Below are positions 1 through 6,793 of a stretch of 17,898 bases of DNA, piece by piece. The stretch is from an uncultured Erysipelotrichaceae bacterium (GTDB lineage Bacteria > Bacillota_I > Bacilli_A > RF39 > UBA660): NCBI GenBank assembly GCA_902768065.1, contig CACXJP010000029.1, forward strand, positions 1-17,898, written 5' to 3'. Position 1 is the stretch's first letter. Each line of letters opens with the position of its first letter. Both the position numbers and the translations under genes were made by a program. The notes under the pieces are model-generated. The model was not told the origin of the DNA and searched no databases. It saw nothing but the letters and a program-made list of their open reading frames with translations.

Positions 1-114
1 ATCATATGCTTCTCTTTTTTTCCATTCAGAAGGGACACCGTCTCTTGCTACTTTTTGTTTGAACTTTCTTAGAGCTTGATCAAGATTACCTCTAACAGTT
101 ACTTTAGTTGCCAT
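1..114 (-). CDS. rpsU: 30S ribosomal protein S21 (partial, N-terminal 38 residues)
   Basis: Small ribosomal subunit protein S21; the window edge cuts off its C-terminal third (family length about 58-60 residues). The translation begins MATKVTVRGNLDQALRKF and contains the S21 pattern of an acidic-basic N-terminus, a DxALR(K/R)FK helix and a KKREAYD segment matching the usual RRREFYE. The ATG at 114-112 is fixed by a strong ribosome binding site, AAGGGAGGG, at 129-121. It has its own consensus promoter just upstream (147-175), so it is not dependent on the bacteriocin operon that reads toward it. Confidence 0.9.
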   Translation of the reverse strand, partial: MATKVTVRGNLDQALRKFKQKVARDGVPSEWKKREAYD

Positions 115-146
115 CTACTTCCCTCCCTTCGTTTTAACTAAAATGA

Positions 147-175
147 ATTATATCAAATCTTTTTTTGTTTTTCAA
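147..175 (-). promoter_or_regulatory. Sigma-A promoter of rpsU
   Basis: On the minus strand TTGAAA (175-170) and TATAAT (152-147) are separated by exactly 17 bases, about 30 bases upstream of the rpsU ribosome binding site. The rest of the 115-286 gap holds only AT-rich sequence and two weak inverted repeats (214-240 and 257-273), neither followed by a convincing U-tract. Confidence 0.75.
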
Positions 176-286
176 CAATTTTTCGACATTTTTGACATTT
201 TAGGAAGGAAATATGCATATTTTTTGATAAAAAATGTATATTTTGTGTAATATTGGAATTCAATTTATGAATTTATTTTACTACTA

Positions 287-463
287 TTATTCAAGTGGAC
301 ACAAACTATTTTCTACTATTCTTCTAGCTCCTGATCCTAGACTATAACCTGCATCTTGTAATATTTTTACTAGATTTACTACGGCATTTATTATAGGTCC
401 TGTTACTGATTCAATTTGACCACCTTTTATTTCATCTAGTTCTTCATTTTTTAAGCTTTTCAT
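287..463 (-). CDS. Double-glycine leader peptide precursor 2 (class II bacteriocin-like, 58 aa)
   Basis: A 58-residue ORF. Its N-terminus, MKSLKNEELDEIKGG, is a textbook double-glycine leader (L-x-x-E-E-L-x-x-I-x-G-G) of the kind removed by C39-peptidase transporters. The predicted 43-residue core begins QIESVTGPIIN, is hydrophobic and amphipathic in its first half, and carries a GYSLGSG segment (containing GxxxG), an ARR pair and one Cys near the C-terminus (SLCPLE). This is typical of class II, particularly two-peptide, bacteriocins, but I do not recognise the exact family. The ATG overlaps the TGA of precursor 1 as ATGA (463-460), so translation is probably coupled; the adjacent GAAGG is too close to be a normal ribosome binding site. 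It is the last gene of the transporter operon. Export and leader cleavage by the encoded C39 transporter are inferred. No immunity gene is visible. Confidence 0.8.
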   Translation of the reverse strand: MKSLKNEELDEIKGGQIESVTGPIINAVVNLVKILQDAGYSLGSGARRIVENSLCPLE

Positions 464-567
464 CCTTCACAATCACAACTTTTTGGATTCGAAATCCCTG
501 CTGATGAACCTCCTCCATTAATTTTTTCTAAATTTTCTTCACTAATTTTTTTAATATCAATCACCAT
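460..567 (-). CDS. Double-glycine leader peptide precursor 1 (35 aa, CxC core)
   Basis: A 35-residue ORF starting inside the end of the preceding gene (ATG at 567-565; the upstream stop is at 559-557). It has a second double-glycine leader, ISEENLEKINGG, followed by a predicted 16-residue core GSSAGISNPKSCDCEG. The core is small, polar and ends in a Cys-Asp-Cys-Glu-Gly motif, unlike the long hydrophobic core of the neighbouring precursor, so the two are not paralogues. There is no good ribosome binding site, which fits translational coupling to the 136-aa gene. It could be a small modified or disulfide-bearing peptide, a signalling pheromone, or a partner of precursor 2; the sequence does not decide. 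GTG at 564-562 is an alternative start. Confidence 0.72.
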   Translation of the reverse strand: MVIDIKKISEENLEKINGGGSSAGISNPKSCDCEG

Positions 568-967
568 CCCAAATCAGTTTAAACATCTCTATTAATCTAT
601 ATTTTTCTTTCTTTATAGAAATAGTTACTACATCACTTGTTTTATACTTTTTATCAAATCTAAAATCAATTAATAATTCATGATATTGTTTTCCATTATT
701 TTTATATAGATTCTTTTTTTCTTCTATAATTCTATATTTTATTTTTTTATCATTATGATATAGATATCTATTTTTATATAATACTTTTCTTTTTTCATTT
801 GGAATAATAATAGTCATTAAATTATCTTTAACAACAACACCCGTATATTGATCATATTTGTATTCCTTATTATTAAATAAAAATAATATAAATATAAACT
901 CTAAAAAAAGAACAAAAAGACATAAAAATAAAACTAATGAGAATTTTTCATATTTTCTTGTTTTCAT
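557..967 (-). CDS. Small single-pass membrane accessory protein of the peptide exporter (136 aa)
   Basis: The N-terminus is basic, residues about 10-32 are one strongly hydrophobic membrane segment, and the rest is a beta-rich, lysine/tyrosine-rich domain. Its last part (KYKTSDVVTISIKKEKYRLI) resembles the end of HlyD/ComB-type membrane-fusion accessory proteins, which usually run to 400 or more residues. It sits between the C39 ABC transporter (20-base overlap) and the two leader-peptide precursors (11-base overlap), where an accessory protein is normally found. I infer a reduced membrane-fusion-like partner; an immunity protein is the main alternative. The ATG at 967 has an AAAGGA site about 8 bases upstream. 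Confidence 0.65.
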   Translation of the reverse strand: MKTRKYEKFSLVLFLCLFVLFLEFIFILFLFNNKEYKYDQYTGVVVKDNLMTIIIPNEKRKVLYKNRYLYHNDKKIKYRIIEEKKNLYKNNGKQYHELLIDFRFDKKYKTSDVVTISIKKEKYRLIEMFKLIWDGD

Positions 968-3026
968 ATATTTTTCCTTTTTCTAGTTTTAGTACTCTAT
1001 CAAATAGTTTTTTATTATTGAATCTATGTGATATTACTACTATAGTTTTATTTTGCAAATACTTAAATATTTCTTCTAAGATTTTCTTTTCTCTATTTAT
1101 ATCTATTTGTGCCAGGGCTTCATCAAATATATAAATATTAGATTTTTTCAAAAGGCTTCTTGCAAGAATTATCCTTTGTCTTTCTCCATTACTTAGATCA
1201 AATCCATTTTCTTCAATTATATAATTAAGATAATTATCATTATTATTAATTTCATCCACTGAACATATTTCACATACCTTTTTTATTTCTTCTTCAGAAT
1301 ATTCTTTGTATAAACAAATATTATTTCTTAAAGAATCATTAAATAAGTATTCATTACTTGTAACATATGTTATATTTGATCTAATATTTTGAAGATGATA
1401 ATGATTAATATCAATTCCAGAGATTATTATTGTATTATATTTTGTTTCAATATATCTCATTAACATTTTAACAAGTGTTGATTTTCCGCAACCACTTTCT
1501 CCGCTTAAAAGAATTCTTTCACCTCTGTTAATATTTATTGATAAATTATCAAATAATATCTTTGATCCCACCTTGTATGTTAAGTTTTTTATTTCAATTT
1601 TTCCATCTAAAGTATAAGGTAAATAAAAATAATTATTATTAAAATTTTCTTCTTCTAACATATATAATTCTTCTACTCTATCTAGTGATACTTTAAAAGA
1701 ATTATAAGTGCTCATTACATTAATAATATTTATTGCACTTTTTAAATAATAATTTACAAGAGTTTGATATATTATTAGATTACTTAGTGATAATTTATCT
1801 TTAATAACAAGATAACTACCAATTCCTAATATTAATATAAATATCAAATCATTAACAATTGATTTTATTAAATTTTCTATTTCTGATATATTATTAAAAC
1901 TATATATGGATTCTTGAAATGATTTGTAATTAACAGAAAATTTATCAATCATTCTTTTTTCTAGGTGACTTCCTTTAATAGTATCAACATTACTTATTCC
2001 TTGTATAAGGTATGAATTAATAATATCTTCACTTCTATGAATTCTTTTTATTGATTTTTTCTTATTTTTATTTGAAATAATAATAAATAGAATAATTATA
2101 AGTATATTTAAATTTATAATTAGGGTGAGTTTAAAATTAAATTTCAACATTATAATAAGAAATATTATTAAAGTTAAAAAGTCAGTTGTTGTTGTACAAA
2201 AAAGTGTTGTGAGATATTCTCTTATAGTATTTAAATCTCTGAATCTGGATATTACTTCACCAGTGGTTCGATTTTTAAAATATAAATATGGAAGCAAGAG
2301 AACTTGTTTATATGTATCTTCAAAGAGATTTATATCAAATAATGAATTCCACTTAATTAATAGAATGTTTCTCAAGTAATTAATTATATTTCTTAACAAA
2401 TATACTATGGCAATTACAATAGATATTTTTGGTACAATAGTCGATATCTTATAATTTATAGAGTATTCTAGAAGGTATTTAAAATGAAATGACAATACAA
2501 TTGTTAAAAAAAAGAAATTAAAAGTTAAGATGATTAAAAACAAAATTACCTTTTTATTAGATTTAAATAATGTACAAATAATTCTATAAATTATTTTCTT
2601 TTTGTTATATATGGGTAGTTTCTTTTTTGGGGTAATAAACAAATAATTATTACTTGATAATAAGTTAAATTCTGAAAAAGATATAGTTTTTTTTCCTTTT
2701 GCGGGATCCATTATAATTAATTGATGTTTTTCTTTATTAATTTTATATATTACTATAAAATGTTTATATTTCTTATTTATATTTATATGAGCTATACAGG
2801 GTAAGTCATTTACATTTATATCATCTATTTTTCCTGATAATCCTTCAGCATTAAAGCCAATTTTCTTTGATGCTTCTATTAAGTTATATAAAGATACTCC
2901 ATCTTTTGTAGTATTTGTTAATTCTCTTAAATATTCTTTAGATACTTCTCCTCCATAAAATCTAATTATAGATAAGAGACAACAAATACCACAGTCTTTA
3001 ATACCATCCTGCAAAACAATCTTCAC
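948..3026 (-). CDS. Peptidase-containing (C39) ABC transporter for double-glycine peptides
   Basis: A 692-residue PCAT-type exporter that removes double-glycine leaders and pumps the core peptide across the membrane. Domain order: C39 cysteine peptidase (about 1-130) with oxyanion Gln6, catalytic Cys12 in DCGICC, His89 in KHF and Asp107 in MDPAKG; transmembrane domain (about 155-435); nucleotide-binding domain (about 475-690). The last has Walker A GESGCGKST (509-517), signature LSNGERQR (611-618), Walker B IYIFDEA (631-637) and H-loop His667. The usual Q-loop Gln (VPQ) is replaced: the sequence reads YVTSNEYLF (about 554-562). The start is GTG at 3026, with GGAGG 15 bases upstream, a long spacing; an in-frame ATT at 3029 would be closer. 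It is first in the operon and is preceded by a structured leader and terminator. Confidence 0.93.
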   Translation of the reverse strand: MKIVLQDGIKDCGICCLLSIIRFYGGEVSKEYLRELTNTTKDGVSLYNLIEASKKIGFNAEGLSGKIDDINVNDLPCIAHININKKYKHFIVIYKINKEKHQLIIMDPAKGKKTISFSEFNLLSSNNYLFITPKKKLPIYNKKKIIYRIICTLFKSNKKVILFLIILTFNFFFLTIVLSFHFKYLLEYSINYKISTIVPKISIVIAIVYLLRNIINYLRNILLIKWNSLFDINLFEDTYKQVLLLPYLYFKNRTTGEVISRFRDLNTIREYLTTLFCTTTTDFLTLIIFLIIMLKFNFKLTLIINLNILIIILFIIISNKNKKKSIKRIHRSEDIINSYLIQGISNVDTIKGSHLEKRMIDKFSVNYKSFQESIYSFNNISEIENLIKSIVNDLIFILILGIGSYLVIKDKLSLSNLIIYQTLVNYYLKSAINIINVMSTYNSFKVSLDRVEELYMLEEENFNNNYFYLPYTLDGKIEIKNLTYKVGSKILFDNLSININRGERILLSGESGCGKSTLVKMLMRYIETKYNTIIISGIDINHYHLQNIRSNITYVTSNEYLFNDSLRNNICLYKEYSEEEIKKVCEICSVDEINNNDNYLNYIIEENGFDLSNGERQRIILARSLLKKSNIYIFDEALAQIDINREKKILEEIFKYLQNKTIVVISHRFNNKKLFDRVLKLEKGKIYENKKI

Positions 3027-3089
3027 AATGTTTTTCTCTCGCCTCCAATTATATTATTATTATATTTTTATAAAAATCTTATTTTTTTC

Positions 3090-3115
3090 AAAAAAAAATA
3101 GAGTTAATTACTCTA
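3090..3115 (-). terminator. Intrinsic terminator in the leader of the bacteriocin operon
   Basis: On the minus strand a perfect stem TAGAGT / ACTCTA with a five-base loop is followed by nine U residues (3098-3090). It lies about 65 bases before the transporter start codon and directly after the structured RNA at 3116-3205. It can therefore either end a separate small RNA or act as an attenuator of the operon. Confidence 0.75.
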
Positions 3116-3205
3116 CTCTGTGAATAAAGATTGGTTTTTTAATCAATCGCGTGATAAGTGACTAAACATACCTTTTAAAGTATCTTTACTCACGTCCTAA
3201 TTTTC
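3116..3205 (-). ncRNA. Candidate structured leader RNA / attenuator upstream of the C39 transporter
   Basis: The minus strand forms a closing stem in which 3193-3182 (GTGAGTAAAGAT) pairs with 3131-3120 (ATCTTTATTCAC), 12 pairs including one G-U. Inside are two hairpins: 3183-3168 (ATACTTTAAAAGGTAT) and about 3148-3129 (GATTG...CAATC). The non-Watson-Crick positions in the closing stem and the first hairpin are G-U only when read on the minus strand, which supports RNA structure on that strand. Two further internal segments, TTAGTCAC and TTATCAC, can compete for the same GTGAGTAA arm, so alternative folds exist. The RNA begins just after a plausible promoter and ends at a U-tailed terminator. 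I do not recognise it as a known riboswitch class, T-box, 6S or SRP RNA. Confidence 0.5.
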
Positions 3206-3211
3206 TCATAC

Positions 3212-3240
3212 ATATTAGAATAACACAAGTCATATTTCGA
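3212..3240 (-). promoter_or_regulatory. Probable promoter of the bacteriocin operon leader
   Basis: Minus-strand TCGAAA (3240-3235) and TAATAT (3217-3212) with 17-base spacing, each matching consensus at four of six positions. The predicted transcript would begin near 3205, at the edge of the structured leader. An AGTC...GACT inverted repeat overlaps the -35 region. Confidence 0.4.
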
Positions 3241-3275
3241 CTTTTTTTATATAAATGTAAATAATTGTATATAAA

Positions 3276-3301
3276 CAAAAAAGAACTTTAAAAGTTCTTT
3301 T
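3276..3301 (-). terminator. Intrinsic terminator after tRNA-Ala
   Basis: A 10-bp perfect stem (3279-3288 with 3292-3301) with a three-base loop; on the minus strand it ends in six U residues before a G at 3276. It lies 9 bases after the tRNA 3' end and separates the tRNA transcript from the bacteriocin leader. Confidence 0.8.
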
Positions 3302-3310
3302 GATTTCATA

Positions 3311-3386
3311 TGGTGGAGCATAGCGGGATCGAACCGCTGACCTCCACGGTGCAAACGTGGCGCTCTCCCAGCTGAGCTAATGCCCC
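3311..3386 (-). tRNA. tRNA-Ala, anticodon TGC
   Basis: A 76-base cloverleaf with encoded CCA. The acceptor stem GGGGCAT pairs with ATGCTCC; the D arm is GCTCAGCTGGGAGAGC; the anticodon arm is CCACG-TTTGCAC-CGTGG with anticodon TGC; the T arm contains GGTTCGATCC. It reads GCN alanine codons. It has its own consensus promoter upstream and a terminator immediately downstream, so it is a single-gene transcription unit. Confidence 0.97.
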
Positions 3387-3421
3387 ATATTACTTTGTGC
3401 ATTTCGCACGTCAGTAATTGA

Positions 3422-3450
3422 ATTATAGCAAAAGCAACTTTTTATGTCAA
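3422..3450 (-). promoter_or_regulatory. Perfect-consensus promoter of tRNA-Ala
   Basis: TTGACA (3450-3445), exactly 17 bases, TATAAT (3427-3422) on the minus strand, about 36 bases upstream of the tRNA 5' end. It starts only 10 bases after the spoIVFB stop codon, and no terminator separates the two, so read-through from the upstream operon into the tRNA is possible. Confidence 0.92.
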
Positions 3451-3459
3451 CATATTTTA

Positions 3460-4197
3460 CTAAAAATTATGATATTTTTTTCTTAATATTTCTTTTTCAT
3501 CATAATAATGTTTCCCATCATATACTATATTATTCTTTGTTCTATAAAAACTATTTACATTTTTTACAATTTTATTTTTCTTATATTTATATTCATTTAG
3601 ATATCTTTCTAATAAAAACTTATTATATATTGTCTTTTCTTTTAGTTGTTCCTTTCTAATAATTATTATTAATAATATATAAATCAAAATCATATTAATA
3701 GATATTTTATTATTAAAGAATAATAACATTATATTTACACTGTAGCTTATATATATAATAAGTTTATATGATACCTTGTATTTAAGAAAACAAGTAAGAA
3801 TAATATTTAATAACTTTCCTCCATCTAGGGGATATATTGGTAACATATTAAATAATAAAATACCTAAATGATATCTTGTGATTAACTCATAATCATCAAA
3901 TATGAATAGTAAAATATAATACGAAAGGAACTGAAAAAGTGGACCCATTATTAAGACTAATAATTCTTTATAAATTGAAATATTTAAAGGCATATTTATT
4001 CTAGAAATACCACCTAATGGATAAATATATATTTTATCTATTTCAAGATTAAGTACTTTAGCAGTTAGAAAATGTCCTAGTTCATGTATTACTATTAATG
4101 AACTTATAATAATAAAATATTTATATGAAGCTGTTAAAATGGATAGCATTAAAAATAAATATACAGTTGGATGAATTTTAAAGATATTTTTTGTAAT
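3460..4197 (-). CDS. spoIVFB: SpoIVFB-like site-2 (M50) intramembrane metalloprotease
   Basis: Family role: intramembrane zinc protease that in B. subtilis cleaves pro-sigma-K during sporulation. The sequence shows a hydrophobic multi-pass protein with the zinc motif HELGH and the second motif NMLPIYPLDGG supplying the third ligand. An ATG at 4149 gives 229 residues but has no ribosome binding site. Upstream in the same frame the reading continues as IFKIHPTVYLFL, matching the KIH(x)HP(F/L) segment at the start of SpoIVFB proteins. The first codon after the in-frame TAG at 4200-4198 is ATT (4197-4195), nine bases behind a perfect AAGGAG (4212-4207). I therefore place the start at this ATT (245 residues), overlapping spoIVFA by 20 bases; ATG 4149 remains the conservative alternative. 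It directly follows spoIVFA, its usual partner. Confidence 0.85.
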   Translation of the reverse strand: MTKNIFKIHPTVYLFLMLSILTASYKYFIIISSLIVIHELGHFLTAKVLNLEIDKIYIYPLGGISRINMPLNISIYKELLVLIMGPLFQFLSYYILLFIFDDYELITRYHLGILLFNMLPIYPLDGGKLLNIILTCFLKYKVSYKLIIYISYSVNIMLLFFNNKISINMILIYILLIIIIRKEQLKEKTIYNKFLLERYLNEYKYKKNKIVKNVNSFYRTKNNIVYDGKHYYDEKEILRKKYHNF

Positions 4198-4705
4198 CTA
4201 AATACTCTCCTTCTTTTTCAAACTTCAATATCAATTTATTTTCTATTGTTTCTCCAAGTGGTTTTCCCTTTTCAATATAGTCATATAATTTGTAATTATT
4301 TACTTTCACATTATTATACTCTACATTAATTCCATTTACTTGAGATATGATTACTTTATTATTTTCTAAATAAATAATAATACCACTTTCTAAAATAGGT
4401 ACAAGATAATTGTTGCTTACTGTTAGTTCTACTCCATCTTTTATATCTTCTTTATTTTGATATTCAATTTGTTCTGTAAAAACACTTTTTGTCTCTTCTT
4501 TTTTTCCACTAAAAAATTTATCATACGTTTTTTTTAATTTAATATAATTTGGATTGTCTTTATATATTATTTTATTTATTTTATCTTTGTATGATGGATT
4601 TTGTTTTATTAGTATCATTCCTACTAAAAATATAATTGCTGTATATAGTGCTTTTCTTATTATTTTCTTTATTTCTTTTCTTAAAACTAATTTTTCCTTA
4701 ATCAT
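4178..4705 (-). CDS. spoIVFA: SpoIVFA-like membrane protein (degenerate M23 domain)
   Basis: Family role: holds SpoIVFB in an inactive complex in the forespore outer membrane. The 175-residue protein has a basic N-terminus, one membrane segment (about 17-34), a KQNPSYKDKI linker and a C-terminal M23/lysostaphin-like beta domain (about 95-172: DGVELTV, VPILESGIIIYLE, SQVNGINVEY, YDYIEKGKPLGET). The metal-binding histidines of active M23 peptidases are absent, as usual for SpoIVFA. Assignment rests on this domain pattern and on its place immediately before spoIVFB and after mreD, as in Bacillus. The ATG at 4705 has a GGTGATA site. It is shorter than the B. subtilis protein (about 264 residues). 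Confidence 0.75.
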   Translation of the reverse strand: MIKEKLVLRKEIKKIIRKALYTAIIFLVGMILIKQNPSYKDKINKIIYKDNPNYIKLKKTYDKFFSGKKEETKSVFTEQIEYQNKEDIKDGVELTVSNNYLVPILESGIIIYLENNKVIISQVNGINVEYNNVKVNNYKLYDYIEKGKPLGETIENKLILKFEKEGEYLDYKKYL

Positions 4706-4729
4706 ATTATCACCAATTAAATATATGAA

Positions 4730-4767
4730 ATAAAAGAAATAAGTATTCTAATTAATACTTATTTCTT
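4730..4767 (-). terminator. Hairpin between mreD and spoIVFA, probable (partial) terminator
   Basis: A perfect 14-bp inverted repeat (4734-4747 with 4754-4767) with a six-base loop that contains the mreD stop codon. On the minus strand it is followed by TTTATTT. Only about 25 bases separate it from spoIVFA and no promoter fits there, so it probably attenuates rather than fully isolates the spoIVF genes. Confidence 0.55.
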
Positions 4768-5254
4768 TAAATCTTTTTGGTAATAGTTTTATTATAATAA
4801 ATAATAATTCACTATATATAATATTTAAAAGTAGACTGTGTGTAATCTTATATATTAATCTATCTATTGTTATTGGAACAATATTAAATACTCCTAGGAA
4901 TAATGCTGTTAATGATTCATAGAAAATAACAATTAATAATACATATATTATTATTTTTATGTAACCTAATTCAAAATTCTTTATTATATACTTTATTATA
5001 AATCCTATAAATACAAATAAAACTGCATTAAAGAATAACAAATTAGTAAATAGTAGATCATATACAAATCCTAGAATAAAGATACTTATAAAATATTCTT
5101 TTTCTTTTTTTCTATATAATGGATATACAATAAATATTGATATTAAGGTAAATAATGGTGTGAAATATGACAAATCATTTACTAAATATGGTAAATAGTT
5201 TGTTAACAATCCATCTAATAGCAGAGAAATAATCATTATAATTATAGATAACAT
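4748..5254 (-). CDS. mreD: Rod-shape-determining protein MreD
   Basis: Integral membrane component of the elongasome that links MreC and MreB to cell-wall synthesis. The 168-residue protein is almost entirely hydrophobic, with five to six membrane segments, a short YRKKEKEY loop near 47-54 and the typical FILGFVYDLLF segment (MreD family GxxxDL). Its ATG shares one base with the mreC stop codon (TAATG at 5254), so the two are translationally coupled. Length matches the family. Confidence 0.88.
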   Translation of the reverse strand: MLSIIIMIISLLLDGLLTNYLPYLVNDLSYFTPLFTLISIFIVYPLYRKKEKEYFISIFILGFVYDLLFTNLLFFNAVLFVFIGFIIKYIIKNFELGYIKIIIYVLLIVIFYESLTALFLGVFNIVPITIDRLIYKITHSLLLNIIYSELLFIIIKLLPKRFKEISIN

Positions 5255-6039
5255 TATTTCACCTTCAATACTGTTACATAGTGTATATCATTAAAATCTT
5301 GATTAGTCTTAATATATACTATTTTGCTTAAGTTATACTTATCATTTTTTATTTCTTTTACTTGACCAACATATATACCAGAGGGAAACATTTCCCCTAA
5401 TCCACTTGTTAGTACCGAATCATCAACATTTATATTGGTTGTTTTATCAATTCCAGATATTTTTATTAACCCTGTTTTTTTGTCATATCCATTTAATATA
5501 GCATAATTATCATCTTCATTTGTTTTTATTGAAACACTTACTTTAAACTTTACATCATCTGAGGTTATTAGTTTTACTTCACTAGAATAATTTGATACTT
5601 TTGTAATCTTACCTATTAATCCATTTTTAGTTATTACTGCCATATTATTTTTTATTCCAGATTTTGATCCTTTATCAATTGTAATTGTATTAAACCAATA
5701 GCTTTTATTTCTAGATAATACGGTAGCATTAATTGGTTCATATTCAGTTAAAGTCTTATTAAGTTCAAGTTCTTCTTTTAATTCTTGAATCTCTTTTTCA
5801 AGAGATTCATTAACATTCTTTTGAATTGTGTAACTTTCTGTTTGAGTCTCATTTTTCTCTTTATTTAAAGCTGTGAATGGATACATAAATATTTTTTCAA
5901 TTAATATTACTCCATCTTTTAAAAATGTATTTTTATTTCTAGTTATTAATAAAGAACCAGATAATAAAGCTAATAAAACTATTAGTATTATAAATAAACT
6001 GATTATACTTTTTTTCTTATCTTTCTTTTTTCTATACAT
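5254..6039 (-). CDS. mreC: Rod-shape-determining protein MreC
   Basis: Bitopic scaffold of the lateral-wall elongation machinery. The 261 residues comprise a lysine-rich cytoplasmic start, a membrane segment (about 12-33), a periplasmic-side coiled coil (about 75-98, VNESLEKEIQELKEELELN) and the MreC beta domain. The domain has the hallmark stretches TITIDKGSKSGIKNNMAV, GLIGKI, LTSGLGEMFPSGIYVGQV and a final VTVLK. The ATG at 6039 follows GGAAGAGATGATAAT. It lies directly after radC, where B. subtilis would have mreB; mreB is not in this window. Confidence 0.93.
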   Translation of the reverse strand: MYRKKKDKKKSIISLFIILIVLLALLSGSLLITRNKNTFLKDGVILIEKIFMYPFTALNKEKNETQTESYTIQKNVNESLEKEIQELKEELELNKTLTEYEPINATVLSRNKSYWFNTITIDKGSKSGIKNNMAVITKNGLIGKITKVSNYSSEVKLITSDDVKFKVSVSIKTNEDDNYAILNGYDKKTGLIKISGIDKTTNINVDDSVLTSGLGEMFPSGIYVGQVKEIKNDKYNLSKIVYIKTNQDFNDIHYVTVLKVK

Positions 6040-6066
6040 ATTATCATCTCTTCCAAATTAATTATA

Positions 6067-6765
6067 TTATAAATTATTATTATCTTCAATTATATTATGT
6101 TCATAAAAGCTATAGAAATTACTATCTCCTACAATTATATGATCTATTATGGGTATTCCTTGAATATTTCCTGTTTTTACAAGACAATTTGTAAACTTAA
6201 TATCTGCCTTTGATGGTGTTACATCATTTGAAGGATGGTTATGAATGCATACTATTGATGAAGCACTTAACTTATAAGCTTCTTTAAATATTTCTCTTGT
6301 ATGTGTTACAGAGTTATTTATTGTGCCTAAAAACAATAGTTTCCTCTTTAATAATTCTTGCTTATTATTAAAATAGTAGCAATAAAAATATTCTTGTTTT
6401 TTTCCATCTAAATAATAACGTATATCATTCCATATTTTTTCTGGTGTATCTAATTTTTCTCCTTTTAGAGCTTTTGATAAGAAAACTCTTTTTCCTAGCT
6501 CTATTGCTGATACAAGTTCTATTGCTTTAGTTATTCCAATTCCATTTATTCTTATTAAATCATTTATTGTTATTTCTTTTAATTCACTTATATTATATTT
6601 TTTTAATACTTCTAATGACAAGTCACTAACATTTTTATTTTTTAATCCTGTTTTAAGAATAATTGCAATTAATTCTTTATTTGATAGGTTCTCTACACCA
6701 ACCTTTAATAGTCTCTCCCTTGGTCTTTCTTCTTTAGGAATATCTTTTATTCTATAATAATTCAT
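6067..6765 (-). CDS. radC: RadC family JAMM-domain protein
   Basis: The 232-residue protein has an N-terminal UPF0758 region (ERPRERLL...LSNKELIAIILKTG), a helix-hairpin-helix (RINGIGITKA, about 72-81) and a C-terminal JAB/MPN domain. The domain keeps the full zinc motif HNHPSNDVTPSKAD (His175, His177, Asp188). The family was named for radiation sensitivity, but its cellular role is unsettled. The start is the ATG at 6765, which has AAGAGG five bases upstream; an upstream in-frame GTG at 6771 overlaps that site and is unlikely. Second gene of the spoIIB-like/radC/mreCD/spoIVF operon. Confidence 0.93.
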   Translation of the reverse strand: MNYYRIKDIPKEERPRERLLKVGVENLSNKELIAIILKTGLKNKNVSDLSLEVLKKYNISELKEITINDLIRINGIGITKAIELVSAIELGKRVFLSKALKGEKLDTPEKIWNDIRYYLDGKKQEYFYCYYFNNKQELLKRKLLFLGTINNSVTHTREIFKEAYKLSASSIVCIHNHPSNDVTPSKADIKFTNCLVKTGNIQGIPIIDHIIVGDSNFYSFYEHNIIEDNNNL

Positions 6766-6793
6766 ATACACCTCTTTATTATTATTATAAAAA

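Noticed and set aside
214..240. AT-rich inverted repeat as terminator of the bacteriocin operon
   Set aside because: Pairs are almost all A-U or G-U with a mismatch, and there is no clear U-tract on the minus strand; not strong enough to call.
3116..3205. T-box, purine, c-di-GMP, preQ1, 6S or SRP RNA identity for the transporter leader
   Set aside because: None of the conserved cores I know (for example T-box AGGGTGG, SRP GGAAG/GNAR tetraloop region, c-di-GMP tandem motifs) is present.
937..3659. Plus-strand ORFs opposite the C39 transporter and spoIVFB (e.g. 937-1134, 2125-2379, 3444-3659)
   Set aside because: They lack ribosome binding sites, have compositions typical of antisense reading of AT-rich genes, and lie entirely within well-supported minus-strand genes.
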